Counted from the first letter of the stretch, positions 27,555 to 36,831 are shown. The stretch: DNA of 64,000 nucleotides from an uncultured Clostridia bacterium (GCA_947385375.1 CANDKR010000004.1:1-64000); one strand, 5' to 3'. A program made the numbers and translations. Notes: generated from the letters alone by a model not told the origin.

Positions 27555-28584
27555 TTTGAGTTCTTATTTATATTATTTTAATTCTTCTATTTCTTCTTTG
27601 GTAAGTCCTGAAGCTTCAATTATTATTGATATGTCGACACCTTTATCTAAAAGTTTTTTAGCAATTTCTTTTTTTGTTTCTTTTTGCCAATGTTTTTTCA
27701 CTGATTGTTCATTTCTCCATGCGTCTATTCTATACTCTGCAAGTATTTTTTCTTCTTCGCTTGATGATATGTCTTCTAAAACTCTATATGCTTCTTCTAG
27801 ATATTCGTTATCTTCCATATCTTTTTCCTCCACTTCATTTGGATTGTTTATGTATTTTAACCATGCAACTAATTTCTTATTGTCTATTTTCTCAGCATTT
27901 TCTAGTTTCTTTCTTAGCTTTGGCAATTCAATTATATAAAATTCTAGGTCGTCTGTCAACAAAATATCTTCGCCTTTAACATTCTTTTTTAGAATTCCAT
28001 ATTCACTACAAAAATCAGTATCTTTATCATTTATTTCAAAATCTACTATTACTATACATATAGTTTTACATAGTTTTTCATAATCTTCTCCTTGTTTTAA
28101 CTGCCCAGAATATAGTTTTGCCCAATAATATGGTATTCTATGGTCCATATTATATTGGTTTCTTATTTGCATTTCGATATTGCATAATTTTTTCCTTCCA
28201 TTTTCGTCCAAGATAGCTTTTACATCTAATATAGATGTTTTATCTCCTAGATACATTGGCATTTGTATTGGATTGCTATCGAGTCTTATTTCTTCTACTT
28301 TAGTTGATAATATTGTATTCAAAAAAGCTTTTGTTATTTCTTCATTTCCTTCACGTGCAAAAACTCTGTGAAATACATAGTCATTTGTTGGATAGATATA
28401 TGGTTCAAATTTTCTAATATTCACCACTCCTTTTCATATTAAATTCTAATTTTTGAATAATTTTGCTGATTAGCAAATGATAATTTTGATTTTTAGATTA
28501 AGAACTCAAAATTTATATATTTTTATCACAGATATTTTTAAATGTCAACAATAATTATCATAAAAAAAATTAATTTTTTTACAA
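27550..28584 (-). repeat. Inverted repeat arm A (about 1.03 kb)
   Basis: Nearly identical to 30787-31880 in opposite orientation. It includes the whole Rpn gene, its upstream region with a TTGACA promoter box, and the 14-base ends ATTTTGAGTTCTTA and TAAGAACTCAAAAT that flank the gene in both copies. It differs from arm B mainly by loss of about 48 bases near the 3' end of the gene. Confidence 0.9.
27573..28427 (-). CDS. Rpn/PD-(D/E)XK nuclease-family transposase, copy A
   Basis: A 284-residue protein of the Rpn (YhgA-like) recombination-promoting nuclease/transposase family. The nuclease core has the ILDVKAILDE Asp and the IEMQ motif (CNIEMQIRN). The C-terminal end KEIAKKLLDKGVDISII with GLTKEEIEELK is typical. 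Relative to copy B it has lost the EGIKEGIKKG repeat region, with junction KKHWQKETKK, but stays in frame. Such proteins can nick DNA and are often multicopy. Start: GTG GTG near 28427, or an ATT eight bases after AAGGAG; unresolved. Confidence 0.85.
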   Translation of the reverse strand: MVNIRKFEPYIYPTNDYVFHRVFAREGNEEITKAFLNTILSTKVEEIRLDSNPIQMPMYLGDKTSILDVKAILDENGRKKLCNIEMQIRNQYNMDHRIPYYWAKLYSGQLKQGEDYEKLCKTICIVIVDFEINDKDTDFCSEYGILKKNVKGEDILLTDDLEFYIIELPKLRKKLENAEKIDNKKLVAWLKYINNPNEVEEKDMEDNEYLEEAYRVLEDISSSEEEKILAEYRIDAWRNEQSVKKHWQKETKKEIAKKLLDKGVDISIIIEASGLTKEEIEELK

Positions 28585-28591
28585 AAATAAT

Positions 28592-28628
28592 AAGCAATCC
28601 CTGCGATATAACTCACAGTGATTGCTTT
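28592..28628. terminator. Hairpin beside repeat arm A
   Basis: AAGCAATC / GATTGCTT stem with T-rich flanks. On the minus strand it follows a strong ribosome binding site and a five-codon frame (ATG near 28663, then a stop), which may be the stub of a gene cut off by the Rpn unit. The rest of 28629-28727 shows nothing else I can support. Confidence 0.5.
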
Positions 28629-28727
28629 TATTTATATTTTTCTATATATTTTTCTTCATAAAATTACCTCCATAATAGAAAACACCTAGGGAGCATCCAT
28701 ATTTTTTTAGGACATTCCGTCCTTCTA

Positions 28728-28752
28728 ACATATTCCCTTATCAGGAATATGT
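28728..28752 (-). terminator. Terminator-like hairpin after the DUF4179 gene
   Basis: ACATATTCC / GGAATATGT stem, followed by a smaller GGAC / GTCC hairpin. No strong T-tract on the minus strand. Confidence 0.45.
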
Positions 28753-28808
28753 TACTTATTATAATACAAATTCTTTTAATATGTTCAAAAAAGGAAAAAA
28801 AGGAAAAT

Positions 28809-30201
28809 TTATCTTTTTAATTTAATTGTAATATGTTCCCAATTGCCTGAATAATCAGGATTGTAGTTTAAGTGTACAGTTAATTCGTCTGTTGCATCAT
28901 ATTTGGTTAGAGTGAAAGTTCTGTTATAGTTTTTTATTTTGCTTTCTACCCAGTCTTCATTATATAACAGTTCACCCGTACCATCTTCAGATGGATAAAA
29001 CCTTTTACCATCTGAATTCTCAACATATATATCTTCGTCAAAAAGTTGTATATTTTTATATGCATCATGATAAGCTTTATAATTCGCTTCAGATGTAAAT
29101 CCCCAAATTTCTGGAGTTCCAGTAGTAGTACAAAATCCATCCTTCTTTAGCTATTTCTTCAGAATGTTCTTTAAGCCACTTTTCTTGTAATTCTTTAGCC
29201 TTAGCTTCTGCTTGAAAATCTCTAACCATATATTTTTCTTTTAATTCTTCTTCTATTTTTTGTTGTTCATAAAATAATTCAGCTCCTTTTTTATTAATTT
29301 CTTCCTCTGTATCTCCTTCTTCGTAAATCTTTTTAAATGCTAAGTCAAATTTGAATTTCATACAAGTATCATAAACTTCTGCTTGTGTTATAGTCATATT
29401 TTTATTAGAACAGCTTTCTACTGTATAAACTATACACTCTCTATTATAGAATTTTTCTGGTACATCTACATCTATGCTCCAATTTCCTTGTAAAACGGTT
29501 TCTTCATTCTCATAGATTTCTCGTTCTGATAGATTGATGTTAGTAAAACTAAAGTTTAATTTCTTGCTTTTTGGATATTTATTTGGCGTATATAGATTAT
29601 ATATTAATTTTAAAGTATTAGTTTCAGAGTCTTTTTCCTTTATATACCAGTTAGAGCCATTATCTACAAAGTTTTCACCATATTCTCCAAACTCATATTT
29701 TAAATCTTTTCCTTGTTTAAATTTTTCAAAAGTATCTTTGTTTTCACAGTAAATAGTTCTATTTTCTTCATCTGTTATTATAAGATTAACTAGTCTACCT
29801 CTTGCTATTTTACTAGCGTCTAAGTTGTCTGGAAGTTTTATGCTAACAGTAAAACTAAAATTAAAGTCATCCATTAAAAAGTTCTCAATCTTTGCTTCTG
29901 TATCATTTACTTCTATGTATTCTGTTTTAGGCTCTTCAATATATCCATTTTCAATTGCTGTATCCATACCTGCATTAAAGTTGAAGAAGTCTTTAATATA
30001 ATTTTTGGCGAAAACTACACCGACAGTTAAACATAAGCAACAACAAACAGTAGCGAAAGCAAATTTTATTTTTTTAGACATTATATTATTTTTCTTTTCA
30101 GGTAATGTTCTTAGCGTATAGTTTACCCTCTGTGTATAACTGTTAGGAGTTTGCAAGTCTTTTAATAGTATGTTTTCAATTACATAATCAATACTATTCA
30201 T
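28809..30201 (-). pseudogene. DUF4179-type membrane protein with a frameshift
   Basis: A likely regulator paired with the ECF sigma factor just upstream (8-base overlap). The N-terminal about 45 residues are cytoplasmic, then one membrane helix near 45-67, then an outside domain of about 380 residues in all. The first frame ends at 29089 after EEIAKEGWILYYY. The remainder (TPEIWGFTSEANYKAYHDA to EHITIKLKR and a stop at 28809) continues in the +1 frame. The shift falls at about 29140-29150 near AAAGAAGGATGG, where there is no CGG. So this break differs from the CGGN sites and looks like an ordinary indel, in a segment bracketed by mobile repeats. Confidence 0.65.
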
Positions 30202-30715
30202 TTATATAATCCTCCTTTAAATTATTTTCAATTTTTTGTCTAGCTTTAGACATTTTATTTCTTACAGTACTTTCGTTCATATCTAAGATACGAGCTATTT
30301 CCTTAGTTTTATATCCTTCAGAATAATATAGAACTAAAATTGTTCTTTCATCTGAATTTAATAAACTCATTAAATTATCAAATTGTAAGTTTATCCTGTC
30401 TTGCGTAGTAGCATCGCAGTTCTCATTTAATCCATATTTACAATAAGCATTTTTTAGTTTGCTTTGTTCATTATAGATACGATTGCATTGATTTATTAAA
30501 ATAGTTACTAACCACGTTTTAAATTTAGATATGTTTTTTAATTTATGTATTGATTCATAGGCTGAAATTATTGTTTCTTGTACAGCATCTTCGATATCAG
30601 CATTTTCACTAAGTCTTGTTCGTGCTATTTTATATAAATCATTTTGATAATATAAAATGACTTCTGAAAAAGCTGATTTATCACCTTTTTTAGCCTTTTT
30701 AATCAGTTCATTCAT
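30194..30715 (-). CDS. ECF-type RNA polymerase sigma factor
   Basis: A 173-residue sigma factor. Region 2 at about residues 8-75 has ADIEDAVQETIISAYESIHK and FKTWLVTILINQCNR. Region 4 at about 110-165 has DERTILVLYYSEGYKTKEIA and a helix-turn-helix ending STVRNKMSKARQK. The stop overlaps the start of the DUF4179 gene by 8 bases, the usual sigma/anti-sigma arrangement. It lies between two inverted Rpn copies, so its orientation relative to neighbours could flip by recombination. Confidence 0.9.
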   Translation of the reverse strand: MNELIKKAKKGDKSAFSEVILYYQNDLYKIARTRLSENADIEDAVQETIISAYESIHKLKNISKFKTWLVTILINQCNRIYNEQSKLKNAYCKYGLNENCDATTQDRINLQFDNLMSLLNSDERTILVLYYSEGYKTKEIARILDMNESTVRNKMSKARQKIENNLKEDYINE

Positions 30716-30786
30716 TTTCTTTTTTCCTTTCTTTTTATAAGTACTTACATATATTAGATACTAAAAAGCACAATTTTGTCTCGCTT

Positions 30787-31880
30787 TTTTGAAAAAAATT
30801 AAATTTTTTTATGATAATTGTTGTTGACATTTAAAAATATCTGTGATAAAAATATATAAATTTTGAGTTCTTAATCTAAAAATCAAAATTATCATTTGCT
30901 AATCAGCAAAATTATTCAAAAATTAGAATTTAATATGAAAAGGAGTGGTGAATATTAGAAAATTTGAACCATATATCTATCCAACAAATGACTATGTATT
31001 TCACAGAGTTTTTGCACGTGAAGGAAATGAAGAAATAACAAAAGCTTTTTTGAATACAATATTATCAACTAAAGTAGAAGAAATAAGACTCGATAGCAAT
31101 CCAATACAAATGCCAATGTATCTAGGAGATAAAACATCTATATTAGATGTAAAAGCTATCTTGGACGAAAATGGAAGGAAAAAATTATGCAATATCGAAA
31201 TGCAAATAAGAAACCAATATAATATGGACCATAGAATACCATATTATTGGGCAAAACTATATTCTGGGCAGTTAAAACAAGGAGAAGATTATGAAAAACT
31301 ATGTAAAACTATATGTATAGTAATAGTAGATTTTGAAATAAATGATAAAGATACTGATTTTTGTAGTGAATATGGAATTCTAAAAAAGAATGTTAAAGGC
31401 GAAGATATTTTGTTGACAGACGACCTAGAATTTTATATAATTGAATTGCCAAAGCTAAGAAAGAAACTAGAAAATGCTGAGAAAATAGACAATAAGAAAT
31501 TAGTTGCATGGTTAAAATACATAAACAATCCAAATGAAGTGGAGGAAAAAGATATGGAAGATAACGAATATCTAGAAGAAGCATATAGAGTTTTAGAAGA
31601 CATATCATCAAGCGAAGAAGAGAAAATACTTGCAGAATATCGAATAGATGCTTGGAGAAATGAGCAATCAGTGAAAAAACATGAAAGAAATGAAGGCATT
31701 AAGGAAGGTATTAAAAAGGGCTTTGAAGAAGGAACTGAAAAGACAAAAAAAGAAATTGCTAAAAAACTTTTAGATAAAGGTGTCGACATATCAATAATAA
31801 TTGAAGCTTCAGGACTTACCAAAGAGGAAATAGAAGAATTAAAATAATATAAATAAGAACTCAAAATATAAGCCACTTCA
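30787..31880 (+). repeat. Inverted repeat arm B (about 1.08 kb)
   Basis: Mirror copy of 27550-28584, carrying an intact Rpn gene. The shared upstream part includes TTGACA and an AT-rich -10 region. The 14-base ATTTTGAGTTCTTA / TAAGAACTCAAAAT pair brackets the gene in both copies, but identity extends beyond it on the promoter side. Confidence 0.9.
30945..31847 (+). CDS. Rpn/PD-(D/E)XK nuclease-family transposase, copy B
   Basis: A 300-residue full-length member of the Rpn family, otherwise almost identical to copy A. The nuclease motifs are as in copy A (ILDVKAILDE, IEMQ). It keeps the EGIKEGIKKGFEEG repeat region near residue 255 that copy A has lost. A promoter with a consensus TTGACA lies about 120 bases upstream. 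The ribosome binding site AAAAGGAG directly abuts GTG GTG, so the first codon is uncertain (GTG 30945, GTG 30948 or ATT 30954). It converges on argH, sharing a terminator. Confidence 0.88.
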   Translation: MVNIRKFEPYIYPTNDYVFHRVFAREGNEEITKAFLNTILSTKVEEIRLDSNPIQMPMYLGDKTSILDVKAILDENGRKKLCNIEMQIRNQYNMDHRIPYYWAKLYSGQLKQGEDYEKLCKTICIVIVDFEINDKDTDFCSEYGILKKNVKGEDILLTDDLEFYIIELPKLRKKLENAEKIDNKKLVAWLKYINNPNEVEEKDMEDNEYLEEAYRVLEDISSSEEEKILAEYRIDAWRNEQSVKKHERNEGIKEGIKKGFEEGTEKTKKEIAKKLLDKGVDISIIIEASGLTKEEIEELK

Positions 31881-31897
31881 TTCTGAAGTGGCTTTTT
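31871..31897. terminator. Bidirectional terminator between Rpn copy B and argH
   Basis: GCCACTTCA / TGAAGTGGC hairpin followed by TTTTTTATTT on the plus strand. It is the counterpart of the hairpin beside copy A. Confidence 0.85.
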
Positions 31898-33255
31898 TAT
31901 TTATATTTTTCTATATGCTTTTTTACTTGCTGTGGTGCAGGTCCGCCGATTACGTTTCTTTTATTTACACAAGTAGTTAAATTGATTTCGTCATAAATAT
32001 CATTATCAAATTTATCACAAAACTGCTTATATTCGCTAATATCAAGTGTTTCTAATGTTTTATCATTATCAATTGAGTAGCTTACTAACTCTCCTGTTAT
32101 TTTATAAGCCTCTCTAAACGGTACTCCTTTTTTGGTTAGATAATCTGCACAATCAGTTGCATTTATAAAACCTTTCTCAGCTGCTTTTTTCATATTATCT
32201 TTTAGGACTTTCATTGTGCTAAGCATAGGGATTAAAGTGTTTAGACAGATTTTCACTGTATCAATACTATCGAAAATTGCTTCTTTATCTTCTTGCATAT
32301 CTTTATTATATGCAAGTGGCAAACCCTTCATCATTGTTAGAAGTGTAAATAAATCGCCATAAGTTCTACCTGTCTTTCCTCTTACAAGTTCTGCAATATC
32401 TGGATTTTTCTTCTGTGGCATTATTGAAGAACCTGTTGAAAAACTATCGTCTAACTCAATAAACTTAAATTCCCAAGAAGAGTATAAGATAATTTCTTCA
32501 CTTAATCTTGATAAATGCATCATAATCATAGATATATTAAAGCTAAGTTCTATTAGAAAATCTCTGTCTGAAACACCATCTAAACTATTTATAGTAATAC
32601 TATCAAATCCCAAAAGTTTTGCTGTATATTCTCTGTCAATATTGTGTGTTGTACCAGCTAAAGCGCAGCTCCCTAGTGGCATAACATTTATTCTACTATA
32701 ATTTTCTGATAACCTTTCAATATCTCTTGAAAGCATTTCCACATACGCCATTAAATAATGTGCAAAAGTAATAGGTTGTGCTCTTTGAAGATGCGTATAT
32801 CCTGGCATAACTGTATCTAAGTGCTTTTCAGCTATTTCTACCATAACCTTTTGTAGCTTTTTTACAAGTTCTTGAATTTCAACAACCTCTTCTTTTAAAT
32901 ACATTCTTATATCTAAGGCAACTTGGTCATTTCTACTTCTTGCAGTATGAAGTTTCTTCCCTGCTGTACCTATCTTTTTTGTAAGCTCTTCTTCAATAAA
33001 GGTATGAATATCCTCTGCATTTTCATTAATCTTAAGCTTTCCTGTTTTAATGTCTTCTAAAATCTCATTCAAAGCAATTTCTATTTTTGAGAAATCTTCT
33101 TTGCTTATTATTCCTTGTTTTGCAAGCATTTTAGTATGTGCTAAACTGCCTGTTATATCTTGCTCAAAAAAACGATAATCAAAACTTATTGACGAATTAA
33201 AACTATTTGTCTTACTATCTAACTCCTTTTTAAATCTACCTTGCCAAAGCTCCAT
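31897..33255 (-). CDS. argH: Argininosuccinate lyase
   Basis: A 452-residue enzyme that splits argininosuccinate into arginine and fumarate, the last step of arginine synthesis. The superfamily signature GSSIMPQKKNP lies near residue 280, with catalytic His in TARSRNDQ / HLQRAQP regions. It begins one base after the argG stop, so it is translationally linked. The pair is controlled by the T-box leader upstream of argG. Length is normal. Confidence 0.97.
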   Translation of the reverse strand: MELWQGRFKKELDSKTNSFNSSISFDYRFFEQDITGSLAHTKMLAKQGIISKEDFSKIEIALNEILEDIKTGKLKINENAEDIHTFIEEELTKKIGTAGKKLHTARSRNDQVALDIRMYLKEEVVEIQELVKKLQKVMVEIAEKHLDTVMPGYTHLQRAQPITFAHYLMAYVEMLSRDIERLSENYSRINVMPLGSCALAGTTHNIDREYTAKLLGFDSITINSLDGVSDRDFLIELSFNISMIMMHLSRLSEEIILYSSWEFKFIELDDSFSTGSSIMPQKKNPDIAELVRGKTGRTYGDLFTLLTMMKGLPLAYNKDMQEDKEAIFDSIDTVKICLNTLIPMLSTMKVLKDNMKKAAEKGFINATDCADYLTKKGVPFREAYKITGELVSYSIDNDKTLETLDISEYKQFCDKFDNDIYDEINLTTCVNKRNVIGGPAPQQVKKHIEKYK

Positions 33256-33256
33256 A

Positions 33257-34468
33257 TTATTCCCCTTTCATTTTAGCTTTTATTCTTGTTGGTAGCCCAT
33301 ATAAATTAATAAATCCTTTTGCATCTTCTTGATCAAAGTCATTATCCTCTCCAAAAGATGCTGTTTTTTGTGAATATAGTGAATACTTACTTTGCATTCC
33401 ACCATTAAATATATTTCCTTTATATAATTTTACTTTTACGCTACCAGTAACAGTTTCTTGTGTTTTATCTACAAATGCAGATAATGCTTCACGAAGTGGT
33501 GTAAACCATTTTGCCTCATATAGTAACTCTCCAAACTTAGCTGACAACTGTGCTTTATAGTGCATAGTATCTTTATCTAAGCAAATAGTTTCAAGCCAGC
33601 TATGTGCTTTATCAATAATAGTTCCACCTGGTGTTTCATATACACCTCTTGATTTCATACCAACTAAACGGTTTTCTACCATATCTAATATACCAATTCC
33701 GTTTTCTCCACCCACTTCATTAAGCTCTAAAATTATATCTAAAACACTCATCTTCTTTCCATTTATAGCAACTGGAATACCTTTTTCAAAATCTAGTGTT
33801 AATTCTGTTACTTTATCTGGTGCATTCTGTGGAGTAACGCTCATTTCTAGTATCTTATCATAATTAGGCTCATTTTCAGGATTTTCTAAATCCAAGCCCT
33901 CGTGTGATAAATGCCAAAGGTTTTTATCCTTTGAATAATTAGTTTCTCTACTTATCTTAAGAGGTATATTATGCTTCTCTGCATATTCTATTTCGTCCTC
34001 ACGACTTTTTATATCCCAATTTCTCCAAGGCACAATAACAGGCATATCTGGTGCAAAGTTCTTTATTCCAAGTTCAAATCTTACTTGATCATTTCCTTTT
34101 CCAGTACAACCGTGACATATAGCATCTGCATTTTCTTTTTTAGCAATCTCTACTAATTTTTGCGCAATTAATGGTCTTGAAAATGGTGTTCCTAGTAAGT
34201 ATAGGTTTTCATATTTTGCACCAGCCTTTATAGTTGGTACAATATAGTCATTTACAATCTCCTCTTTTAAATCTAGTACATATAATTTTGATGCACCTGT
34301 TTTTAAAGCTTTTTCTTCAAGTCCTTCTAGTTCGCTTTCCCCTTGTCCTACATCTCCTGTAACTGCGATTACTTCACATCCTTTGTAATTTTCCTTTAGC
34401 CAAGTTATCATAATTGAGGTATCTAATCCTCCTGAATAGGCTAAAACAATTTTTTTGAAATTTTCCAT
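33257..34468 (-). CDS. argG: Argininosuccinate synthase
   Basis: A 403-residue ATP-dependent ligase joining citrulline and aspartate. The P-loop-like AYSGGLDTS lies at about residue 10, and [13 protein letters not shown] near 118 binds citrulline and ATP. Length is standard. It heads the argG-argH operon, with AAGGAGG before the ATG and a T-box leader in the preceding 400 bases. The window has no other arginine genes, so citrulline supply must come from elsewhere. Confidence 0.97.
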   Translation of the reverse strand: MENFKKIVLAYSGGLDTSIMITWLKENYKGCEVIAVTGDVGQGESELEGLEEKALKTGASKLYVLDLKEEIVNDYIVPTIKAGAKYENLYLLGTPFSRPLIAQKLVEIAKKENADAICHGCTGKGNDQVRFELGIKNFAPDMPVIVPWRNWDIKSREDEIEYAEKHNIPLKISRETNYSKDKNLWHLSHEGLDLENPENEPNYDKILEMSVTPQNAPDKVTELTLDFEKGIPVAINGKKMSVLDIILELNEVGGENGIGILDMVENRLVGMKSRGVYETPGGTIIDKAHSWLETICLDKDTMHYKAQLSAKFGELLYEAKWFTPLREALSAFVDKTQETVTGSVKVKLYKGNIFNGGMQSKYSLYSQKTASFGEDNDFDQEDAKGFINLYGLPTRIKAKMKGE

Positions 34469-34499
34469 TTCTTTTTCCTCCTTATTTTCTATAATCTAT

Positions 34500-34865
34500 T
34501 AAAAAAAGCGTCACTGGAAATATCCAGAGACGCTAAATTTACGTGGTACCACTCTAGTTACCTATGGTTTTATATACTACTAAAAAGCACCTTAATTTCT
34601 TAAATCAAAAAGCGCCTCTGGAAAATCCAGAGACGCCAAGTTTAACGTGGTACCACTCTAGTTACTTATATAAAAACATAAGTCACTCTTACCTGTAACG
34701 TAGGCTTACGGACACTATACTAAGATTTCTAATCTTTTCAAGTAATCACTCCAGAGCTCTCTTCACACTATCCTTTGTTATTAGGCTTTCACCATCTCCT
34801 AACTCGCTAAAACTCCGTAATAATGTTACTCTCTCTATCAACGTTTTTCATATTGAACTAAACTT
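34500..34865 (-). promoter_or_regulatory. T-box leader of argGH with duplicated expression platform
   Basis: On the minus strand the leader opens with stem I features (GATAGAGAGAGTA; GGAGATGGTGAAAGCC; GTGTGAAGAGAGCTCTGGAG; about 34700-34840). An AGA triplet in the last segment fits an arginine specifier codon. A T-box (AGAGTGGTACCACGT, 34645-34659) and a terminator hairpin (34612-34635, then T-run) follow. A second T-box (34540-34554) and second terminator (34507-34532) then occur without a second stem I. Uncharged tRNA-Arg should open the antiterminator. The doubled platform is unusual. Confidence 0.85.
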
Positions 34866-34900
34866 ATTGTAGCATCATTTCTATTTTATGTCAAGTACTT

Positions 34901-35341
34901 TTATTGTAATAATGATTTTACTACCTCATTTATTGTCTTACCATCTGCTGATGCACCCATTTCTTCTTTAGCAGCTTTCATAACTGTTCCCATTTCCTTG
35001 ATTGAACTTGCTCCTACTTTAGAAATTACACCTTTTACAACTTCTGCAATTTCATCTTTAGATAGTTGTTTTGGTAAATATGTAGCTAAAATTTCAAGTT
35101 CTTTTTGGTTTTTCTCGATTAAGTCTTCTCTTCCACTTTTCTCAAAATCAACAGCTGCATCTTTTCTTTTTTTACTTTCTTTAGCAATAATATCTATAAT
35201 TTGAACATCATCTAATTCGATGCTCTTATCTTTCTCGACTTGTAAGATTGCTGCTCTAACCATTTGAACTGTGTTTTTTCTTATTTCATCTTTATCTCTC
35301 ATTGCTGCTTTCATATCATTTAGTAGTTGTTCTTTCAACAT
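34901..35341 (-). CDS. yqeY: GatB/YqeY-domain protein
   Basis: A 146-residue cytoplasmic protein of the YqeY family, similar to the tail domain of GatB. It opens with LLNDMKAAMRDKDEIRKNTVQMVRAAI, the family start. In Firmicutes it commonly sits next to rpsU, as here. It has been suggested to help tRNA-dependent amidation or RNA handling, but the role is not settled. The ribosome binding site is AAGGAGG. A structured 120-base region separates it from rpsU. Confidence 0.92.
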   Translation of the reverse strand: MLKEQLLNDMKAAMRDKDEIRKNTVQMVRAAILQVEKDKSIELDDVQIIDIIAKESKKRKDAAVDFEKSGREDLIEKNQKELEILATYLPKQLSKDEIAEVVKGVISKVGASSIKEMGTVMKAAKEEMGASADGKTINEVVKSLLQ

Positions 35342-35364
35342 AATTCTTCCTCCTTAAGTTAAAA

Positions 35365-35475
35365 AAATAACCGTCGCATAACTGCGTTATCGAAGCTAAA
35401 AAACGCGGTTACGTATCTCATACGCGCCCTTGCCTTTTTTGCTTCTGCTGCCTTGTTATGCTTGCTTCTTTTTTT
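35365..35475 (-). terminator. Structured GC-rich element between rpsU and yqeY
   Basis: This stretch is much richer in G+C than its surroundings. On the minus strand TAACCGCG pairs with the later CG-ACGGTTA around an inner ATAAC-GCA-GTTAT hairpin, followed by TTTTTTT. A CGTAT / ATACG hairpin and a GCAAGCATAAC arm precede it. It can act as a terminator or attenuator, but its composition suggests a repeated or acquired element. Confidence 0.5.
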
Positions 35476-35502
35476 AACAATTTTATAGTTAAATTTAAAC
35501 TA

Positions 35503-35531
35503 AAAAGCGATATTGGAAAATATCGCTTTTC
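35503..35531 (-). terminator. Terminator of rpsU
   Basis: AAAAGCGATATT / AATATCGCTTTT hairpin with TTTTTAG on the minus strand, directly after the rpsU stop. Confidence 0.85.
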
Positions 35532-35535
35532 TACT

Positions 35536-35706
35536 CTAAAATTTTCTCTTTCTAGCTGCCTCTGACTTTTTCTTTCTTTTCACGCTAGGTTTTTCATAAT
35601 GTTCTCTTTTTCTAACTTCTTGTAGAACACCATTTCTTGCGCATTGTCTTTTAAATCTTTTTAGCGCATCTTCTATATTTCCATTATTAACTTTAACCTC
35701 TGACAT
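35536..35706 (-). CDS. rpsU: 30S ribosomal protein S21
   Basis: A 56-residue basic protein that joins the small ribosomal subunit near the mRNA exit and helps start-site selection. It begins [19 protein letters not shown] and ends in a Lys/Arg-rich tail ([14 protein letters not shown]), both typical of S21. It starts at ATG 35704-35706 with GGAGGGGAAAC upstream. It is the usual neighbour of yqeY. Too short to pass a length cut of 60 residues, but clearly real. Confidence 0.95.
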   Translation of the reverse strand: MSEVKVNNGNIEDALKRFKRQCARNGVLQEVRKREHYEKPSVKRKKKSEAARKRKF

Positions 35707-35820
35707 TGTTTCCCCTCCTTCCGAAGCTCAAAACATCTCGCGGGATTTATGTATAATCCTTTAGATTTCTTCTCTAACGTTAACTATTATACCTTACCAA
35801 AAGGGCATTTGTCAATACTT

Positions 35821-36762
35821 TTATTCAAATAATTCCCCTACTGAAGTTGCTTCATTTATTTTCTTAATAGCTTCTGCAAATAATTCTGACATAGAAACTA
35901 CTGAAATCTTATCAATTTGTTTTTCTGGTGGTAATGGAATTGTGTTAGTCATAACTAATTCTTTAATTGAAGAATTCTTGATTCTCTCAATTGCTGGTCC
36001 TGAAAGTACACCATGTGTACAACCAACATATATATCTTTAGCGCCGAATTTTTTGATAACTTCAGCTGTTTCAATAATAGAACCTGCTGTATCTACTTCA
36101 TCATCAAATACTAAAGCATTTTTACCTTTAACATCACCTATTACGCTAGTTGCAATTGCTCTATCATCATTTCCGTCTCTTCTTTTATCTACTAAGGCAA
36201 TTGGACATCCAAAATGCTCTGCATATTTATATGCTTTTTTTGAACTTCCTGCATCAGTAGCAACAATAACTTTGTTTTCAATGTTCTTTAAATCAAAATA
36301 TTTTTCAAGTAAAAATCTTCCTGTAAGCACATCACAATTGATATTGAAATATGCTTGGATAGCTGGGTTGTGCAAATCACAAGTTAATACTCTATCAGCT
36401 CCTGCTGCTTCAATTAATTGTGCAAATAATTTTGCTGTAACCGGAATTCTTGGTTGATCTTTTTTATCAGATCTTGAATAAATGTAATATGGCAATACTA
36501 CTGTTATTCTTCTACAAGACGCTCTTTTTGCTGCGTCTATAAGTATAAGCAATTCCATTATTCTTTCATTTACTGGTGGTTGTGTACTTTGAATTAAGAA
36601 CACATCTTCATCTCTAACAGTTTCAAGAATTTGAACGAAATTGTTATCATTTTTAAATTTTTGCATATGTACTTGTCCTACGTCGATTTTTAAATAATCG
36701 CATATTTCTTTTGTGAATTTGTCTGCCGATTTGCTGCAAGAAAAAACTTTAATTTTTTCCAT
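35821..36762 (-). CDS. prs: Ribose-phosphate pyrophosphokinase
   Basis: A 313-residue enzyme making PRPP from ribose 5-phosphate and ATP for nucleotide, His and Trp synthesis. It has TCDLHNPAIQAYFN near residue 130, KRRDG near 190 and the PRPP loop FDDEVDTAGSI near 220. The loop departs slightly from the usual D-D-M/I-D-T-A-G-T, suggesting a divergent (class I-like) clade. Length is normal. It is a single gene between rpsU and nrdG. Confidence 0.94.
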   Translation of the reverse strand: MEKIKVFSCSKSADKFTKEICDYLKIDVGQVHMQKFKNDNNFVQILETVRDEDVFLIQSTQPPVNERIMELLILIDAAKRASCRRITVVLPYYIYSRSDKKDQPRIPVTAKLFAQLIEAAGADRVLTCDLHNPAIQAYFNINCDVLTGRFLLEKYFDLKNIENKVIVATDAGSSKKAYKYAEHFGCPIALVDKRRDGNDDRAIATSVIGDVKGKNALVFDDEVDTAGSIIETAEVIKKFGAKDIYVGCTHGVLSGPAIERIKNSSIKELVMTNTIPLPPEKQIDKISVVSMSELFAEAIKKINEATSVGELFE

Positions 36763-36831
36763 TTTTCTTTCCCCCTACTATTTTTTTACCAAATCTATTT
36801 TATCATAGAAAAAGCTTTTTTCAACCCTTTT

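Noticed and set aside
28946..29140. Separate small gene after the DUF4179 frame
   Set aside because: The 64-codon frame is the third frame over the same stretch; the family-like continuation lies in a different frame running to 28809.
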